In this document: positions 34,674-42,109 of the stretch, in pieces | Position numbering within the stretch: the first letter of the stretch is position 1 | Layout of the letters: each line of letters begins with the position of its first letter | DNA from: DASVRZ01 sp038228695 | GTDB lineage: Bacteria > Verrucomicrobiota > Verrucomicrobiia > Chthoniobacterales > DASVRZ01 | Direction: 5' to 3' | NCBI GenBank assembly: GCA_038228695.1 | Contig: JBBRPA010000005.1 | Span: 1 to 64,000 of the forward strand | Length of the DNA stretch: 64,000 nucleotides | Translations under genes and position numbers: made by a program | Notes under the pieces: model-generated | What the model was told of the DNA's origin: nothing | Seen by the model: only the letters and a program-made list of their open reading frames with translations | The model's database searches: none

Positions 34674-35936
34674 TTATTTCGGGAGATTGCCGCCGGCCCA
34701 ATCGGGCTGGTTGCGGAGGTGGTAGAGCATTTCTCCGGCCTTGCGGACGAGGAGAATGCCTTCGTCTTCGCGGTTGGCGTAGCTTTCGATGTCGATGGTG
34801 GCGGGGTCGCGATAGCCCATGTTAATTTTGGCGCAGATTTCTGGAGGAATGCCCGTTGCGAGGGTGACTTTGGCGCGGCAATGTTCGACGCCATTGATCA
34901 TTTTTCCAATGCCGCGAACGTGGGTGCTGTGGGCGAGGACACCCCAGGGTTTGTCTTTGAATTGCTCCCAATTCGCCAAGAAATAATCGCGGCAATGGTA
35001 GCCGATTTCCTCGATCAATTTGCCGTGGACGACCGAGACTTCGTGAATGTGAGGAGCGTAAATGATGAGTTCGCCGCCGTCGGCGAGGACGGGTTCGAGT
35101 TTATACATGCATTTTCCGCCGACCCAGAGTTCGTCATACATTTTCGGAGCGCAGGAAAGGATGGTGTGAAACGGCGCGTCCTTGTAGAGAATGTGGAGTT
35201 GGCGGGAGAGTTCGGAGGCCTCGTCCCAGGCGCTTTCGGGGGTGCCGGAGGTGAGGCCGGCGAGTTCGCCTTTTTCGACGACCATGCAGAAGCAGAGTTT
35301 ATCGACCGTGACCATCGCTCCGGCCCGATCAACGACTTTGCGAACAGGGGTCCATTTGTTGCCGATGATCATCGGGTTGGTGACGACCGCGCCGAGCCAG
35401 TGGAAGAAATTGAGAATTTCGGGTCCGCCAATGCCGGGGAAGAGGTATTTGTTGCCGCCGGAAAAGCCGACGACCTCATGCGGAAACACGGGGCCGATGA
35501 TGATGATCTGGTCGTATTGGAAGATGCGTTTGTTGATTTTGACTTCGACATCCATCGCGAAAAGGCCTTCGGTGAGGGCGGAAATGTCGGCGGCGGGAAT
35601 GTGGCCGAGGCTTTGCAGGGCGTTGGGGTTGTCCCATTCGTGATTGAGCAGTTGGACGCGGGCGTAGTGAGAACGGCGTTCGGCGAGGGTGATTTCGAGG
35701 CGTTCGCAGATGGCCTCCTCGGTCATGGGCGGATGCGTGCCGAGAGCGACCATGACGTCGAGCGCTGCGGTGACGGGGGCGAGTTGTTCGTGGACGGCTT
35801 TAAAAACGAGTCCGAGCGGACAACTACGGGTCGCATCGGGCACGACGAGGAGAATTTTCTTGCCTGAATAATTGGATGCCGGACAGGTGCGGGCGACGAT
35901 TTCGAGAATTTCGTTGGGGGAGACGAGTGTGGGCAT
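34674..35936 (-). CDS. LarA-family (DUF2088) nickel-pincer-type racemase/epimerase, probable sugar-acid epimerase
   Basis: 420 residues of the LarA superfamily. LarA racemises lactate with a nickel-pincer nucleotide; other members act on larger 2-hydroxy acids, including, to my knowledge, D-gluconate 2-epimerase. Matching motifs are VVPDATRSCPLG (N-terminal), VALGTHPPMTEEAI (conserved active-site His), VFPHEVVGFSGGNKYLFPGI (His and the Lys that binds the pincer cofactor) and EILNFFHWLGAV. The neighbours (UxuB-type SDR upstream, 5-base gap; gntK immediately downstream) point to conversion of mannonate to gluconate. That substrate is inference. The larB/C/E cofactor genes are not in the window. 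Confidence 0.85.
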   Translation of the reverse strand: MPTLVSPNEILEIVARTCPASNYSGKKILLVVPDATRSCPLGLVFKAVHEQLAPVTAALDVMVALGTHPPMTEEAICERLEITLAERRSHYARVQLLNHEWDNPNALQSLGHIPAADISALTEGLFAMDVEVKINKRIFQYDQIIIIGPVFPHEVVGFSGGNKYLFPGIGGPEILNFFHWLGAVVTNPMIIGNKWTPVRKVVDRAGAMVTVDKLCFCMVVEKGELAGLTSGTPESAWDEASELSRQLHILYKDAPFHTILSCAPKMYDELWVGGKCMYKLEPVLADGGELIIYAPHIHEVSVVHGKLIEEIGYHCRDYFLANWEQFKDKPWGVLAHSTHVRGIGKMINGVEHCRAKVTLATGIPPEICAKINMGYRDPATIDIESYANREDEGILLVRKAGEMLYHLRNQPDWAGGNLPK

Positions 35937-35941
35937 TTGTT

Positions 35942-36751
35942 TTAGATCGTCTGGCTCAGGAAACCACCGTCCACCGCGAGATCAATGCCGGTGACAAAGC
36001 TGCTGGCCTGACCGCTGGCGAGGAAAACGACGGCCCCAATCAGTTCCTCTGATGTGCCAAACCGCCCCATCGGCGTGTGGCCCAAAATGCTCGCGGCGCG
36101 CGGCGTTGGGGAGCCGTTGGGGTTGAAAAGCAGGGCGCGATTTTGTTCCGCGGGGAAGAAACCGGGCGTCAAAGTGTTCACGCGGACGCCGCTGGGGGCC
36201 CATTCGCGCGCGAGAAATTTGCTAAGGTTGAGAACCGCCGCTTTCGCCGCCGAATAGGCCACAACGCGGCTCAAAGGCAGGTGGGCCGAGACGCTAGCGA
36301 TGTTAATGATGCTTCCTTTTCCTGCCGCGACCATCGCCGGGCCGAATTCCTGACAGGGCAAGAATGCGCCGCCAGCGAGATTGAGATCGAAGCTTTCCTG
36401 CCAGTCGGCCAGCGCGATCGACTCGAAGGCTTTTTCGGCGGTGACAGTCACTTTCGGATTGTTGCCCCCGGCGGCGTTAATTAGCACCGTGGGCGCGCCT
36501 AACGATTCGCGGATGGCGCCGTGGACGGACTTGAGACTGGCGGGATCCATGGCATCAGCGGAGAAAAATCGGGCCTTCCCACCGGCAGTAACGATCCGGG
36601 CAACGCACGCCTCGCCCCGCTCGGCGCTTCGACCAACAACGGCCACGGTCGCGCCCGCTTGGGCCAGCCCCTCGGCCAGAGCGCCGCCTAGGACGCCTGT
36701 TGCACCAATCACCACGGCCACGTCATCAGAAAGATCAAAAAGGGAGTTCAT
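35942..36751 (-). CDS. uxuB: SDR oxidoreductase of the D-mannonate oxidoreductase (fructuronate reductase) type
   Basis: 269 residues, Rossmann short-chain dehydrogenase. The cofactor motif is VVIGATGVLGGALAEGLAQA; the catalytic Tyr-Lys pair is in VVAYSAAKAAVLNL; the active-site Ser is in IINIASVSAHLP. Beyond the general fold it has the special blocks VLINAAGGNNPK, TPGFFPAEQNRALLF and ASILGHTPMGRFG, which I know from the SDR-type UxuB (YjmF) of Bacillus. That enzyme interconverts D-fructuronate and D-mannonate with NAD(P)H. First gene of a three-gene operon. Gene symbol is by this resemblance only; other sugar-acid reductases share parts of it. Confidence 0.75.
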   Translation of the reverse strand: MNSLFDLSDDVAVVIGATGVLGGALAEGLAQAGATVAVVGRSAERGEACVARIVTAGGKARFFSADAMDPASLKSVHGAIRESLGAPTVLINAAGGNNPKVTVTAEKAFESIALADWQESFDLNLAGGAFLPCQEFGPAMVAAGKGSIINIASVSAHLPLSRVVAYSAAKAAVLNLSKFLAREWAPSGVRVNTLTPGFFPAEQNRALLFNPNGSPTPRAASILGHTPMGRFGTSEELIGAVVFLASGQASSFVTGIDLAVDGGFLSQTI

Positions 36752-37009
36752 CAGTAAAATAGGGAGGGAATGATAGTAAGCAGAGTTTTTGGAGTTTGCG
36801 TAGCAGCTTTCTGAGAAAGTTTTCTCGTCTGCATCGATTCAACTTGAGTTTGAAGCAGACCGCGCCGGTCGGGTTTGGCAAACTGATTCGTCGTCTGGGT
36901 GGCGGTCTTCTGGTCTCTTCGCTCCGACGGTTTCAAGGACCGCACGGCTTTTCATAACTTCCGCTTGCAATCTCACTAAGATCGTTCATTGTCGAAGGCT
37001 CTCGAAAAT

Positions 37010-37273
37010 ATGGCAAATACCGCTACACCCACCGATTTAACTCCGTTTCAGCTCCATGCGGGCGACACTGGCAGCGCTGATGTGCAAATCGCACTCATCA
37101 CTTCGCGCATTACCTACCTGACCGAGCACCTAAAAGCGCACGCCAAAGATCACCATTCCCGCTACGGATTGCTCAAACTCGTGGCCCAGCGCCGCAGTTT
37201 GCTCGATTACCTCAAGCGCACGTCTGCCGAGCGCTACAAGGCCATTATCGAGAAACTCAATCTCCGTAAGTAA
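37010..37273 (+). CDS. rpsO: 30S ribosomal protein S15
   Basis: 87 residues from ATG 37010 (an in-frame TTG lies upstream at 36989 but MANTATPTDLTPFQLHAGDT fits the family). S15 binds 16S rRNA in the central domain of the small subunit. The core HAGDTGSADVQIALITSRIT and AKDHHSRYGLLKLVAQRRSL carry the RNA-binding residues. It is followed by pnp on the same strand, as in E. coli. In E. coli S15 represses its own translation; a leader element cannot be judged here. Confidence 0.95.
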   Translation: MANTATPTDLTPFQLHAGDTGSADVQIALITSRITYLTEHLKAHAKDHHSRYGLLKLVAQRRSLLDYLKRTSAERYKAIIEKLNLRK

Positions 37274-37293
37274 CGATCCCTTTTATTGTCCTC

Positions 37294-37327
37294 GACCGGG
37301 CTGATTCCTCAAAAAATCGGCCCGGTC
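37294..37327 (+). terminator. GC-rich hairpin after rpsO
   Basis: GACCGGGCTGATT (37294-37306) pairs with AATCGGCCCGGTC (37315-37327) with one T-G wobble and an 8-nt loop. There is no T-run after it, so it may slow or stabilise the 3' end rather than end transcription fully; part of the transcript may run on into pnp. Confidence 0.6.
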
Positions 37328-37385
37328 TGGCAATAACTCCAAAACAAAACAACAACCCGGCACCCTCGCCGTCTGGAAATTATTT

Positions 37386-37509
37386 CTCAGTCTGGGTCCT
37401 AGGTTTTAGCCTCGAAAAAGTAGAGCACGCTTCCAGCTTGCTTCTCCTAACTGAAACAACCTTGAAGGTTGTTCTACCTTCGAGATTAAAACCTGTGAGT
37501 CAGACTGAG
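37386..37509 (+). promoter_or_regulatory. Long imperfect inverted repeat (stem-loop) in the pnp leader
   Basis: The arms 37386-37424 and 37471-37509 pair over about 39 positions: CTCAGTCTG, AGGTTTTA and CTCGAA blocks match with a few mismatches and a 2-nt bulge between them. A perfect inner palindrome AACAACCTTGAAGGTTGTT sits at 37455-37473. It ends 47 bases before the pnp ATG. E. coli pnp has an RNase III-cleaved leader stem-loop that mediates PNPase autoregulation; position and size fit an analogous role. A dispersed repeat is the other possibility. Confidence 0.7.
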
Positions 37510-37556
37510 CCAGGCTTCAAGAGCGGGTGTGCCATTTCCCATAGAAAAATAGACAC

Positions 37557-39701
37557 ATGTCCCATTCAGTCACGGCTCTCGTAGGAGCCAATCCGATCAC
37601 CATCGAAACTGGCAAACTCGCCAAACTCGCCGACGGCGCAGTCACCGTCCGCAGCGGAGAAACCATCGTCTTGGTTTCTGCCGTCTCCGCTACCTCCATC
37701 AAAGACGGGCAGGATTTCTTCCCGCTCACCGTCGATTACCGCGAAAAAGCGGCTGCCGTCGGTAAATTCCCCGGTGGTTACTTCAAACGCGAAGGTCGCC
37801 CTTCCGAAAAAGAAATCCTCACCGCCCGCATGACGGATCGCCCGCTGCGTCCGTTGTTCCCGAAAAATTACTTCTACGACACGCAAATCATCACGATTTT
37901 GATGAGTGCCGACGGCGAAGTCGATCCCGATATGCTCAGCATCAACGGCGCATCCGCTGCTCTGATGGTCTCCGATATTCCGTTCGCTGGCCCGATTGGT
38001 GCCGTGCGCGTCGGTCGTGTCGGTGGCGAATTCATTGTCAATCCAACCAACGGCGAAATGCTCGAGAGCGATCTCGACCTCGTCTATGTCGGCACGCTTA
38101 AAGAGGTCATCATGATCGAGGGCGCGGCCAATGAATTGCCTGAAGCAGAGTTCATCAAAGCCCTCGAATTCGCTCACATCGAAGCGGTGAAAATTTGTCA
38201 GGCTCAAGTCGAACTAGCGAAACTTGCTGGTAAGCCGAAACGCGCGGTCAAACTCCTTGAAGTCAAGGATGACCTCCTCGAAATCGCCTACTCCGTCGCC
38301 GGTGATCGTATCGAAGCCGCTCTTTACACCCCGAGCAAAGTTGCTCGTGGCGTTGCTGTCGGTGCTCTGAAAAATGAAGTCAAAGCCGCCATCCTCGAAA
38401 AATATCCCGAAGCGGGCAATTTCGAGATCGGCCAAGCTTTCGATTATCTTCAAAAGAAAGCCTTCCGCCTCTCGATTCTCGACCGACGCACCCGTTGCGA
38501 CGGACGCGACCTCGTTTCCATCCGTCCGCTCTCCGCGGAAGTCGGTTTGCTGCCACGCTCTCATGGTTCCGCCCTTTTCCAGCGCGGCGAAACCCAAGCA
38601 GTCGCCCTCGCGACGCTCGCTCCTACCGACGAAGCGCAATCGCTCGACGGTTACACGGGCGGCGAAACCACGAAGCGTTTCATCCTGCATTACAACTTCC
38701 CGCCGTTCTCGGTCGGCGAAACGGGCCGCACAGGTTCCACCAGCCGCCGCGAAATCGGCCACGGTGCGCTCGCCGAACGGTCCATTCGTCCGGTCATTCC
38801 AGCGACCGACGTTTTCCCTTACGCCCTACGCGTGAGCAGCGAAGTCATGGAATCCAATGGTTCCACCTCGATGGCCTCGGTTTGTTCCGGCGTCATGGCG
38901 CTCCTCGATGCGGGTGTGCCGCTGATTCGTCCCGTTGCCGGTATTTCTATCGGTCTCGTCTCGGAATTTGAAGGCGACAAAATGAGCCGTTTCACCACCC
39001 TCATGGACATCATGGGCAGCGAAGATCACTTCGGCGACATGGATTTCAAACTCTGCGGCACCAGCGAAGGCGTCACCGGATTCCAACTCGACCTCAAACT
39101 CGCCGGCTTGCCTTGGGACATCCTCGTCCAAGCGATCCACGAGGCGAAAGCCGGTCGCGGACTCATCCTCGACGTCATGGCCTCTGCCATTTCCGGTCCT
39201 CGCAAGGAACTCAGCCCTTACGCTCCACGGATCGAAACCGTTAAGATTGCTCAGGACAAGATCGGCTTGCTGATCGGACCTGGTGGCAAAACCATCAAGG
39301 GCATCGTCGCCGAAACCGGCGCCGAGATTAACATCGATGACGACGGCACTGTCCACATCTACTCGAACAACGGCGACAGCTTGGCTCGCGCCAAACAGAT
39401 CATCAATGGCATGACCAAAGAGATCGAAATCGGCGAGATGTATCAAGGTCGCGTCGTCTCGATCAAAGAATTCGGCGCCTTCGTCGAAGTTCTGCCCGGT
39501 AAAGACGGTCTCTGCCACGTTTCCGAACTGGCCGACTTCCGCGTCAACCTCGTCACCGACGTGGTCAACATGGGTGACGTCATCTGGGTCAAATGCATCG
39601 GCATCGACGACAAAGGCCGCATCAAGCTCAGCCGGAAAGCGGCGATGAAAGATCGCAACGAAGCGGCCGGAGCCGTTACCGCCGAGCCAGTCGAAGCCTA
39701 A
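37557..39701 (+). CDS. pnp: Polyribonucleotide nucleotidyltransferase (PNPase)
   Basis: 714 residues, full length. PNPase degrades RNA 3'-5' by phosphorolysis as a trimer. Two RNase PH-like domains flank a helical domain (first ends near residue 220); the second has the catalytic motif HYNFPPFSVGETGRTGSTSR, with LMDIMGSEDHFGDMDFK for metal binding. The KH domain (IGLLIGPGGKTIKGIVAETG, ~565-625) and the S1 domain (GEMYQGRVVSIKEFGAFVEV, ~630-700) are intact. A diverged copy of the S1 end and terminator lies 1.6 kb downstream. The leader holds a long stem-loop. Confidence 0.97.
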   Translation: MSHSVTALVGANPITIETGKLAKLADGAVTVRSGETIVLVSAVSATSIKDGQDFFPLTVDYREKAAAVGKFPGGYFKREGRPSEKEILTARMTDRPLRPLFPKNYFYDTQIITILMSADGEVDPDMLSINGASAALMVSDIPFAGPIGAVRVGRVGGEFIVNPTNGEMLESDLDLVYVGTLKEVIMIEGAANELPEAEFIKALEFAHIEAVKICQAQVELAKLAGKPKRAVKLLEVKDDLLEIAYSVAGDRIEAALYTPSKVARGVAVGALKNEVKAAILEKYPEAGNFEIGQAFDYLQKKAFRLSILDRRTRCDGRDLVSIRPLSAEVGLLPRSHGSALFQRGETQAVALATLAPTDEAQSLDGYTGGETTKRFILHYNFPPFSVGETGRTGSTSRREIGHGALAERSIRPVIPATDVFPYALRVSSEVMESNGSTSMASVCSGVMALLDAGVPLIRPVAGISIGLVSEFEGDKMSRFTTLMDIMGSEDHFGDMDFKLCGTSEGVTGFQLDLKLAGLPWDILVQAIHEAKAGRGLILDVMASAISGPRKELSPYAPRIETVKIAQDKIGLLIGPGGKTIKGIVAETGAEINIDDDGTVHIYSNNGDSLARAKQIINGMTKEIEIGEMYQGRVVSIKEFGAFVEVLPGKDGLCHVSELADFRVNLVTDVVNMGDVIWVKCIGIDDKGRIKLSRKAAMKDRNEAAGAVTAEPVEA

Positions 39702-39720
39702 ACCGCGACAATATTCAACA

Positions 39721-39756
39721 AAAGGCGCGTCCCGACAAAGGACGCGCCTTTTTTTT
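39721..39756 (+). terminator. Strong intrinsic terminator of pnp
   Basis: AAAGGCGCGTCC (39721-39732) pairs perfectly with GGACGCGCCTTT (39740-39751) across a 7-nt loop, followed by a run of T through 39756. A degenerate copy of the same terminator follows the pnp fragment at 41375-41411. Confidence 0.93.
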
Positions 39757-39829
39757 ATTCACAAGTGCGTGCCAGCTAAGAAAAAATTGATTTTACATGG
39801 ATCAGCATGGTATTACTCTCGGTAATATC

Positions 39830-40045
39830 ATGAAAACTGTGACCTTAAAAATTCCAGACGATCTCAGCGTAAAAATCCAGCAAACGGTTACATTGCGAAA
39901 TGAAAGTTTTTCCGAACTTGCGCGGCGGGCACTAATGCGGGAAACCGAGGCCAGCGAATTAGATTTTGCCACGCTTGCGGCCCCTTATCGCGGCATGTTT
40001 CAAGGCCCGAAAGACCTATCTGCTAGGGAAGGTTTTGGAAATTAG
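39830..40045 (+). CDS. Ribbon-helix-helix antitoxin of PIN-toxin pair 1
   Basis: 71 residues from ATG 39830 (an earlier in-frame ATG at 39797 seems less likely because KTVTLKIPDDLSVKIQQT begins the standard RHH strand-helix). LKIPDDLSVKIQ and SFSELARRALM form the DNA-binding RHH fold, so it probably binds and represses its own promoter and blocks its toxin with its C-terminus. It overlaps the toxin start by 11 bases, the usual coupling for VapBC. Confidence 0.75.
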   Translation: MKTVTLKIPDDLSVKIQQTVTLRNESFSELARRALMRETEASELDFATLAAPYRGMFQGPKDLSAREGFGN

Positions 40046-40451
40046 AACCATCGTGGATGCGGGACCTCTGGTCGGATGGTTGAATGCCACCGACCAATGG
40101 CACGAGTGGAGTGTGGCCGCATTGTCGGCCCGTCGTGGGCCGCTCCACACTACGGAAATTGTGCTCGGCGAAGCCTGCTGGCACTTGGGCGGAAACAGCC
40201 AGCCCGCTCATGCTCTCCTCGATTTGGTCAGAAAAGGCGCCATTATTCTGGTAAAAATCTGGCCGGAACAATTAGCCACTACACAGAAAATCATGCTGAA
40301 ATACCCCACCATGGACGCGGCAGATGCTTCCTTGGTTACTCTGGCCGAGATGTTTCCCAAGGCCACGATCGTAACAACAGACCGACGGGACTTCGAGCCG
40401 TGCAAAGGTCTCAACAAACGCGCCCTCAACCTGAGTCTGCCAGAGCGATAA
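40035..40451 (+). CDS. vapC: PIN-domain toxin (VapC-like), pair 1
   Basis: 138 residues. The start is taken as TTG 40035 because AGGGAAGG at 40025-40032 is a good ribosome site and the frame then reads LEIRTIVDAGPLVGWLNATD. The PIN acidic residues are visible: VDAGPLV (Asp), TEIVLGEACW (Glu), MDAADASLVTLA (Asp) and VTTDRRDFEPC (Asp). PIN toxins are Mg-dependent ribonucleases that cut tRNA or rRNA when the antitoxin is lost. The first of three PIN toxins in 2.2 kb. Confidence 0.8.
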   Translation: MEIRTIVDAGPLVGWLNATDQWHEWSVAALSARRGPLHTTEIVLGEACWHLGGNSQPAHALLDLVRKGAIILVKIWPEQLATTQKIMLKYPTMDAADASLVTLAEMFPKATIVTTDRRDFEPCKGLNKRALNLSLPER

Positions 40452-40559
40452 ATTTCTAAAGTTAGGATCCCAAATCGTTTCAGGTTTTGGGAATGTCAAA
40501 CCTCGTGAGAATCTAGACTTTAGCGAATTTCAATAGCCAAACTATGCTTTTAATGATTT

Positions 40560-40781
40560 ATGCGAACGACGATTGATCTACCGGATGACTTACTTGACCT
40601 CGCCAAAATAGAGGCTGTCAAACGTCGCACGTCGATTAAAAATCTGGTGGTGGAAGGTTTGCGCATCGTCCTTCGAGAGATACCCCCCACAACTCAGCCA
40701 TCTGAGAGCCTCGCTCGCCTAAAAAACGGCTATCGACTGGGCTGTCAGCCTCTTTCGCGGGAAGAAAGCCATGAGCGTTAA
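40560..40781 (+). CDS. vapB: Ribbon-helix-helix antitoxin of PIN-toxin pair 2
   Basis: 73 residues. RTTIDLPDDLLDLAKIEAVK with RRTSIKNLVVEGLRIVL is a typical VapB-type ribbon-helix-helix DNA-binding N-terminus; the C-terminal tail would mask the toxin. The stop lies 11 bases inside the toxin gene. It is preceded by about 110 bases of noncoding sequence with a short stem (TCCCAAA, 40468-40474, pairing with TTTGGGA, 40486-40492) that could be an operator or terminator of pair 1. Confidence 0.8.
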   Translation: MRTTIDLPDDLLDLAKIEAVKRRTSIKNLVVEGLRIVLREIPPTTQPSESLARLKNGYRLGCQPLSREESHER

Positions 40782-41184
40782 GCACTTTTTCGATACGAAC
40801 ATCCTGCGCTACGCCTACGATTTGGATGCCGGAAGCAAGCGAGAGATTGCGTCACGCTGGGTTGAAGAAGCCTTGGTCCAGCCACAAAATACCGCGATAA
40901 GCGTGGAGGTTTTGCAGGAATTCCAGGTCAACTTCGTCCGAGCTGGCCACTCTCCTGCCGACGCTGCGCTAGTGCTCGACGACTTCTCCCAATGGCAAAT
41001 CGTGGATAACACCTTCCCTGTTTTCAAGCGAGGCTTGGAATTGCAAACTCGGTGGCAACTCTCACTCTGGGACGCCATGATCCTCGCCGCCGCCCAGCAA
41101 TCCGGCGCCACAGAACTCATCAGCGAAGATTTCAGCCACAATCAAAACTACGACAACGTGCGAGCCATCAACCCGTTTCGTTGA
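40771..41184 (+). CDS. vapC: PIN-domain toxin (VapC), pair 2
   Basis: 137 residues. HFFDTNILRYAYDLD (first Asp), SVEVLQEFQVNFVRAG (Glu), LWDAMILAAAQQSGA (Asp) and ISEDFSHNQ (Asp) mark the PIN active site. It overlaps the antitoxin by 11 bases. The gene ends 34 bases before a copied pnp 3' end starts. Confidence 0.85.
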   Translation: MSVKHFFDTNILRYAYDLDAGSKREIASRWVEEALVQPQNTAISVEVLQEFQVNFVRAGHSPADAALVLDDFSQWQIVDNTFPVFKRGLELQTRWQLSLWDAMILAAAQQSGATELISEDFSHNQNYDNVRAINPFR

Positions 41185-41218
41185 GTTACCAGTCCGACAG
41201 AATATCAAAGTCTAAGGC

Positions 41219-41357
41219 AATGCGCCTTGGCGACGTCATCCCGGTCAAATGCATCGGCATCGACGACAAAGGCCGCATCAAACTCAGCCGCCGCGCCGCA
41301 ATGAAAGATCGCAACGAAGCCGCCGGAGCCGTCATGGCCGAGCCTGCTAGCGTGTAA
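41219..41357 (+). pseudogene. Diverged second copy of the pnp 3' end (S1-domain tail)
   Basis: Reads LGDVIPVKCIGIDDKGRIKL then SRRAAMKDRNEAAGAVMAEP and stops at 41355-41357. The real pnp C-terminus (39569-39701) reads the same with W for P, K for R, T for M and VEA for ASV. Nucleotides 41245-41289 are almost identical to pnp, with synonymous changes elsewhere. The copy continues past the stop into a degenerate copy of the terminator. There is no complete domain or start. Two TA pairs lie between it and the true pnp end. Confidence 0.9.
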
Positions 41358-41374
41358 TCCGCGAATCACTCAAC

Positions 41375-41411
41375 AAAAAGGCGCGTCCCAGTAAAAGGAC
41401 GTGCCCTTTTT
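41375..41411 (+). terminator. Degenerate copy of the pnp terminator
   Basis: GGCGCGTCC (41380-41388) pairs with GGACGTGCC (41397-41405) with one G-T wobble and an 8-nt loop, followed by TTTTT (41407-41411). It matches the terminator at 39721-39756 in sequence and in distance from the copied stop codon. Confidence 0.8.
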
Positions 41412-41420
41412 GGAAGGTAG

Positions 41421-41439
41421 AACAAGCTTCCAGCTTGTT
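41421..41439. repeat. Palindrome AACAAGCT-TCC-AGCTTGTT
   Basis: A perfect 8-bp inverted repeat with a 3-nt loop, preceded by GGTAG, 10 bases after the copied terminator. It belongs to the same group as the palindrome at 29957-29979. Its position near the breakpoint of the duplicated pnp end is suggestive. Confidence 0.6.
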
Positions 41440-41459
41440 GCTAAAAAACCTCCAGATAA

Positions 41460-41852
41460 CTACCACAAAACTTCAATGCCATATTGCGGGTTTTTCCAAT
41501 TGGAATCGTCCGTAATTGCCACCAAATTTTCCACTCGGCATTGCGAGATGAGCAATCTGTCAAAAGGATCTTGGTGAACCAGCGGCAGCGAAAAAACTCC
41601 CGCCGCATGACGAAACGCGATGGGCAAAATCGTAAATCCCATTCCGACCAACTCCGCTTCCAAAGTCGCTTCCATTTCCTTGGGTGCATCCAGTTTGCCC
41701 AGTCTGGCTTTGATCGCCAGTTCCCAAATACTGGCCGCACTCACAAAGGCTTCCGTCGCCGCCTCTTCAATCACGCTGGCCGCGCGTTTGGATAATTCGG
41801 CATCATCCCGCAAAAACCAAATCAGAGCGCAGGTATCGAGCAAAACCTTCAT
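41460..41852 (-). CDS. vapC: PIN-domain toxin (VapC), pair 3
   Basis: 130 residues. VLLDTCALIWFLRDD (first Asp), VSAASIWELAIKARLGK (Glu), VHQDPFDRLLISQCR (Asp) and AITDDSNW (Asp) are the PIN motifs. This variant resembles the VapC toxins that pair with Phd/YefM antitoxins. It overlaps its antitoxin by 4 bases (ATGA) and is convergent with the pnp copy. Confidence 0.85.
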   Translation of the reverse strand: MKVLLDTCALIWFLRDDAELSKRAASVIEEAATEAFVSAASIWELAIKARLGKLDAPKEMEATLEAELVGMGFTILPIAFRHAAGVFSLPLVHQDPFDRLLISQCRVENLVAITDDSNWKNPQYGIEVLW

Positions 41853-42076
41853 TGATACTCTGAAAATTCGGCGGGAACGTCATTAAAACCGGCCTTGATT
41901 GGCCCGAATTGATCGCGCAGGGCTCCGCGAATACGACCATGAGGCGTCGGCGAACAAGGGCGCAACTCCGCCATCTTGGTCCCGTTGCGCGTGATGACGA
42001 AAACTTCCCCGTCAGCTGCTGCTTGCAAAAGTTTTGAGAAATGCGACTTCGCTTCGTAGGAGGCAATCATCTTCAT
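41849..42076 (-). CDS. Phd/YefM-type antitoxin, pair 3
   Basis: 75 residues (or 73 if started at the internal ATG 42070). MIASYEAKSHFSKLLQAAAD and GEVFVITRNGTKMAELRPC are the Phd/YefM fold that dimerises on DNA and neutralises a partner toxin. It is followed with a 4-base overlap by the PIN toxin. A tandem TGACTGGTC repeat lies just upstream (42092-42109) as a likely operator. Confidence 0.85.
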   Translation of the reverse strand: MKMIASYEAKSHFSKLLQAAADGEVFVITRNGTKMAELRPCSPTPHGRIRGALRDQFGPIKAGFNDVPAEFSEYQ

Positions 42077-42091
42077 AAATCAAATCTACTT

Positions 42092-42109
42092 TGACTGGTC
42101 TGACTGGTC
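42092..42109. promoter_or_regulatory. Tandem TGACTGGTC repeat, likely antitoxin operator
   Basis: Two perfect adjacent copies of the 9-mer TGACTGGTC (42092-42100 and 42101-42109), flanked so that TTGAC and GTCAA also face each other. They lie 16 bases upstream of the Phd/YefM antitoxin start, where dimeric antitoxins usually bind. Confidence 0.55.

Noticed and set aside
34113..35867. A 584-codon plus-strand open frame across gntK and the LarA-like gene
   Set aside because: It is antisense to two well-supported genes, and its Gly/Val/Glu/Phe-rich low-complexity product shows no domain. High-GC codon bias makes such frames common.
36752..37009. Search for an RNA gene or leader between the SDR operon and rpsO
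   Set aside because: No tRNA, riboswitch or stable hairpin was seen; it is a divergent promoter region with no firm boxes.
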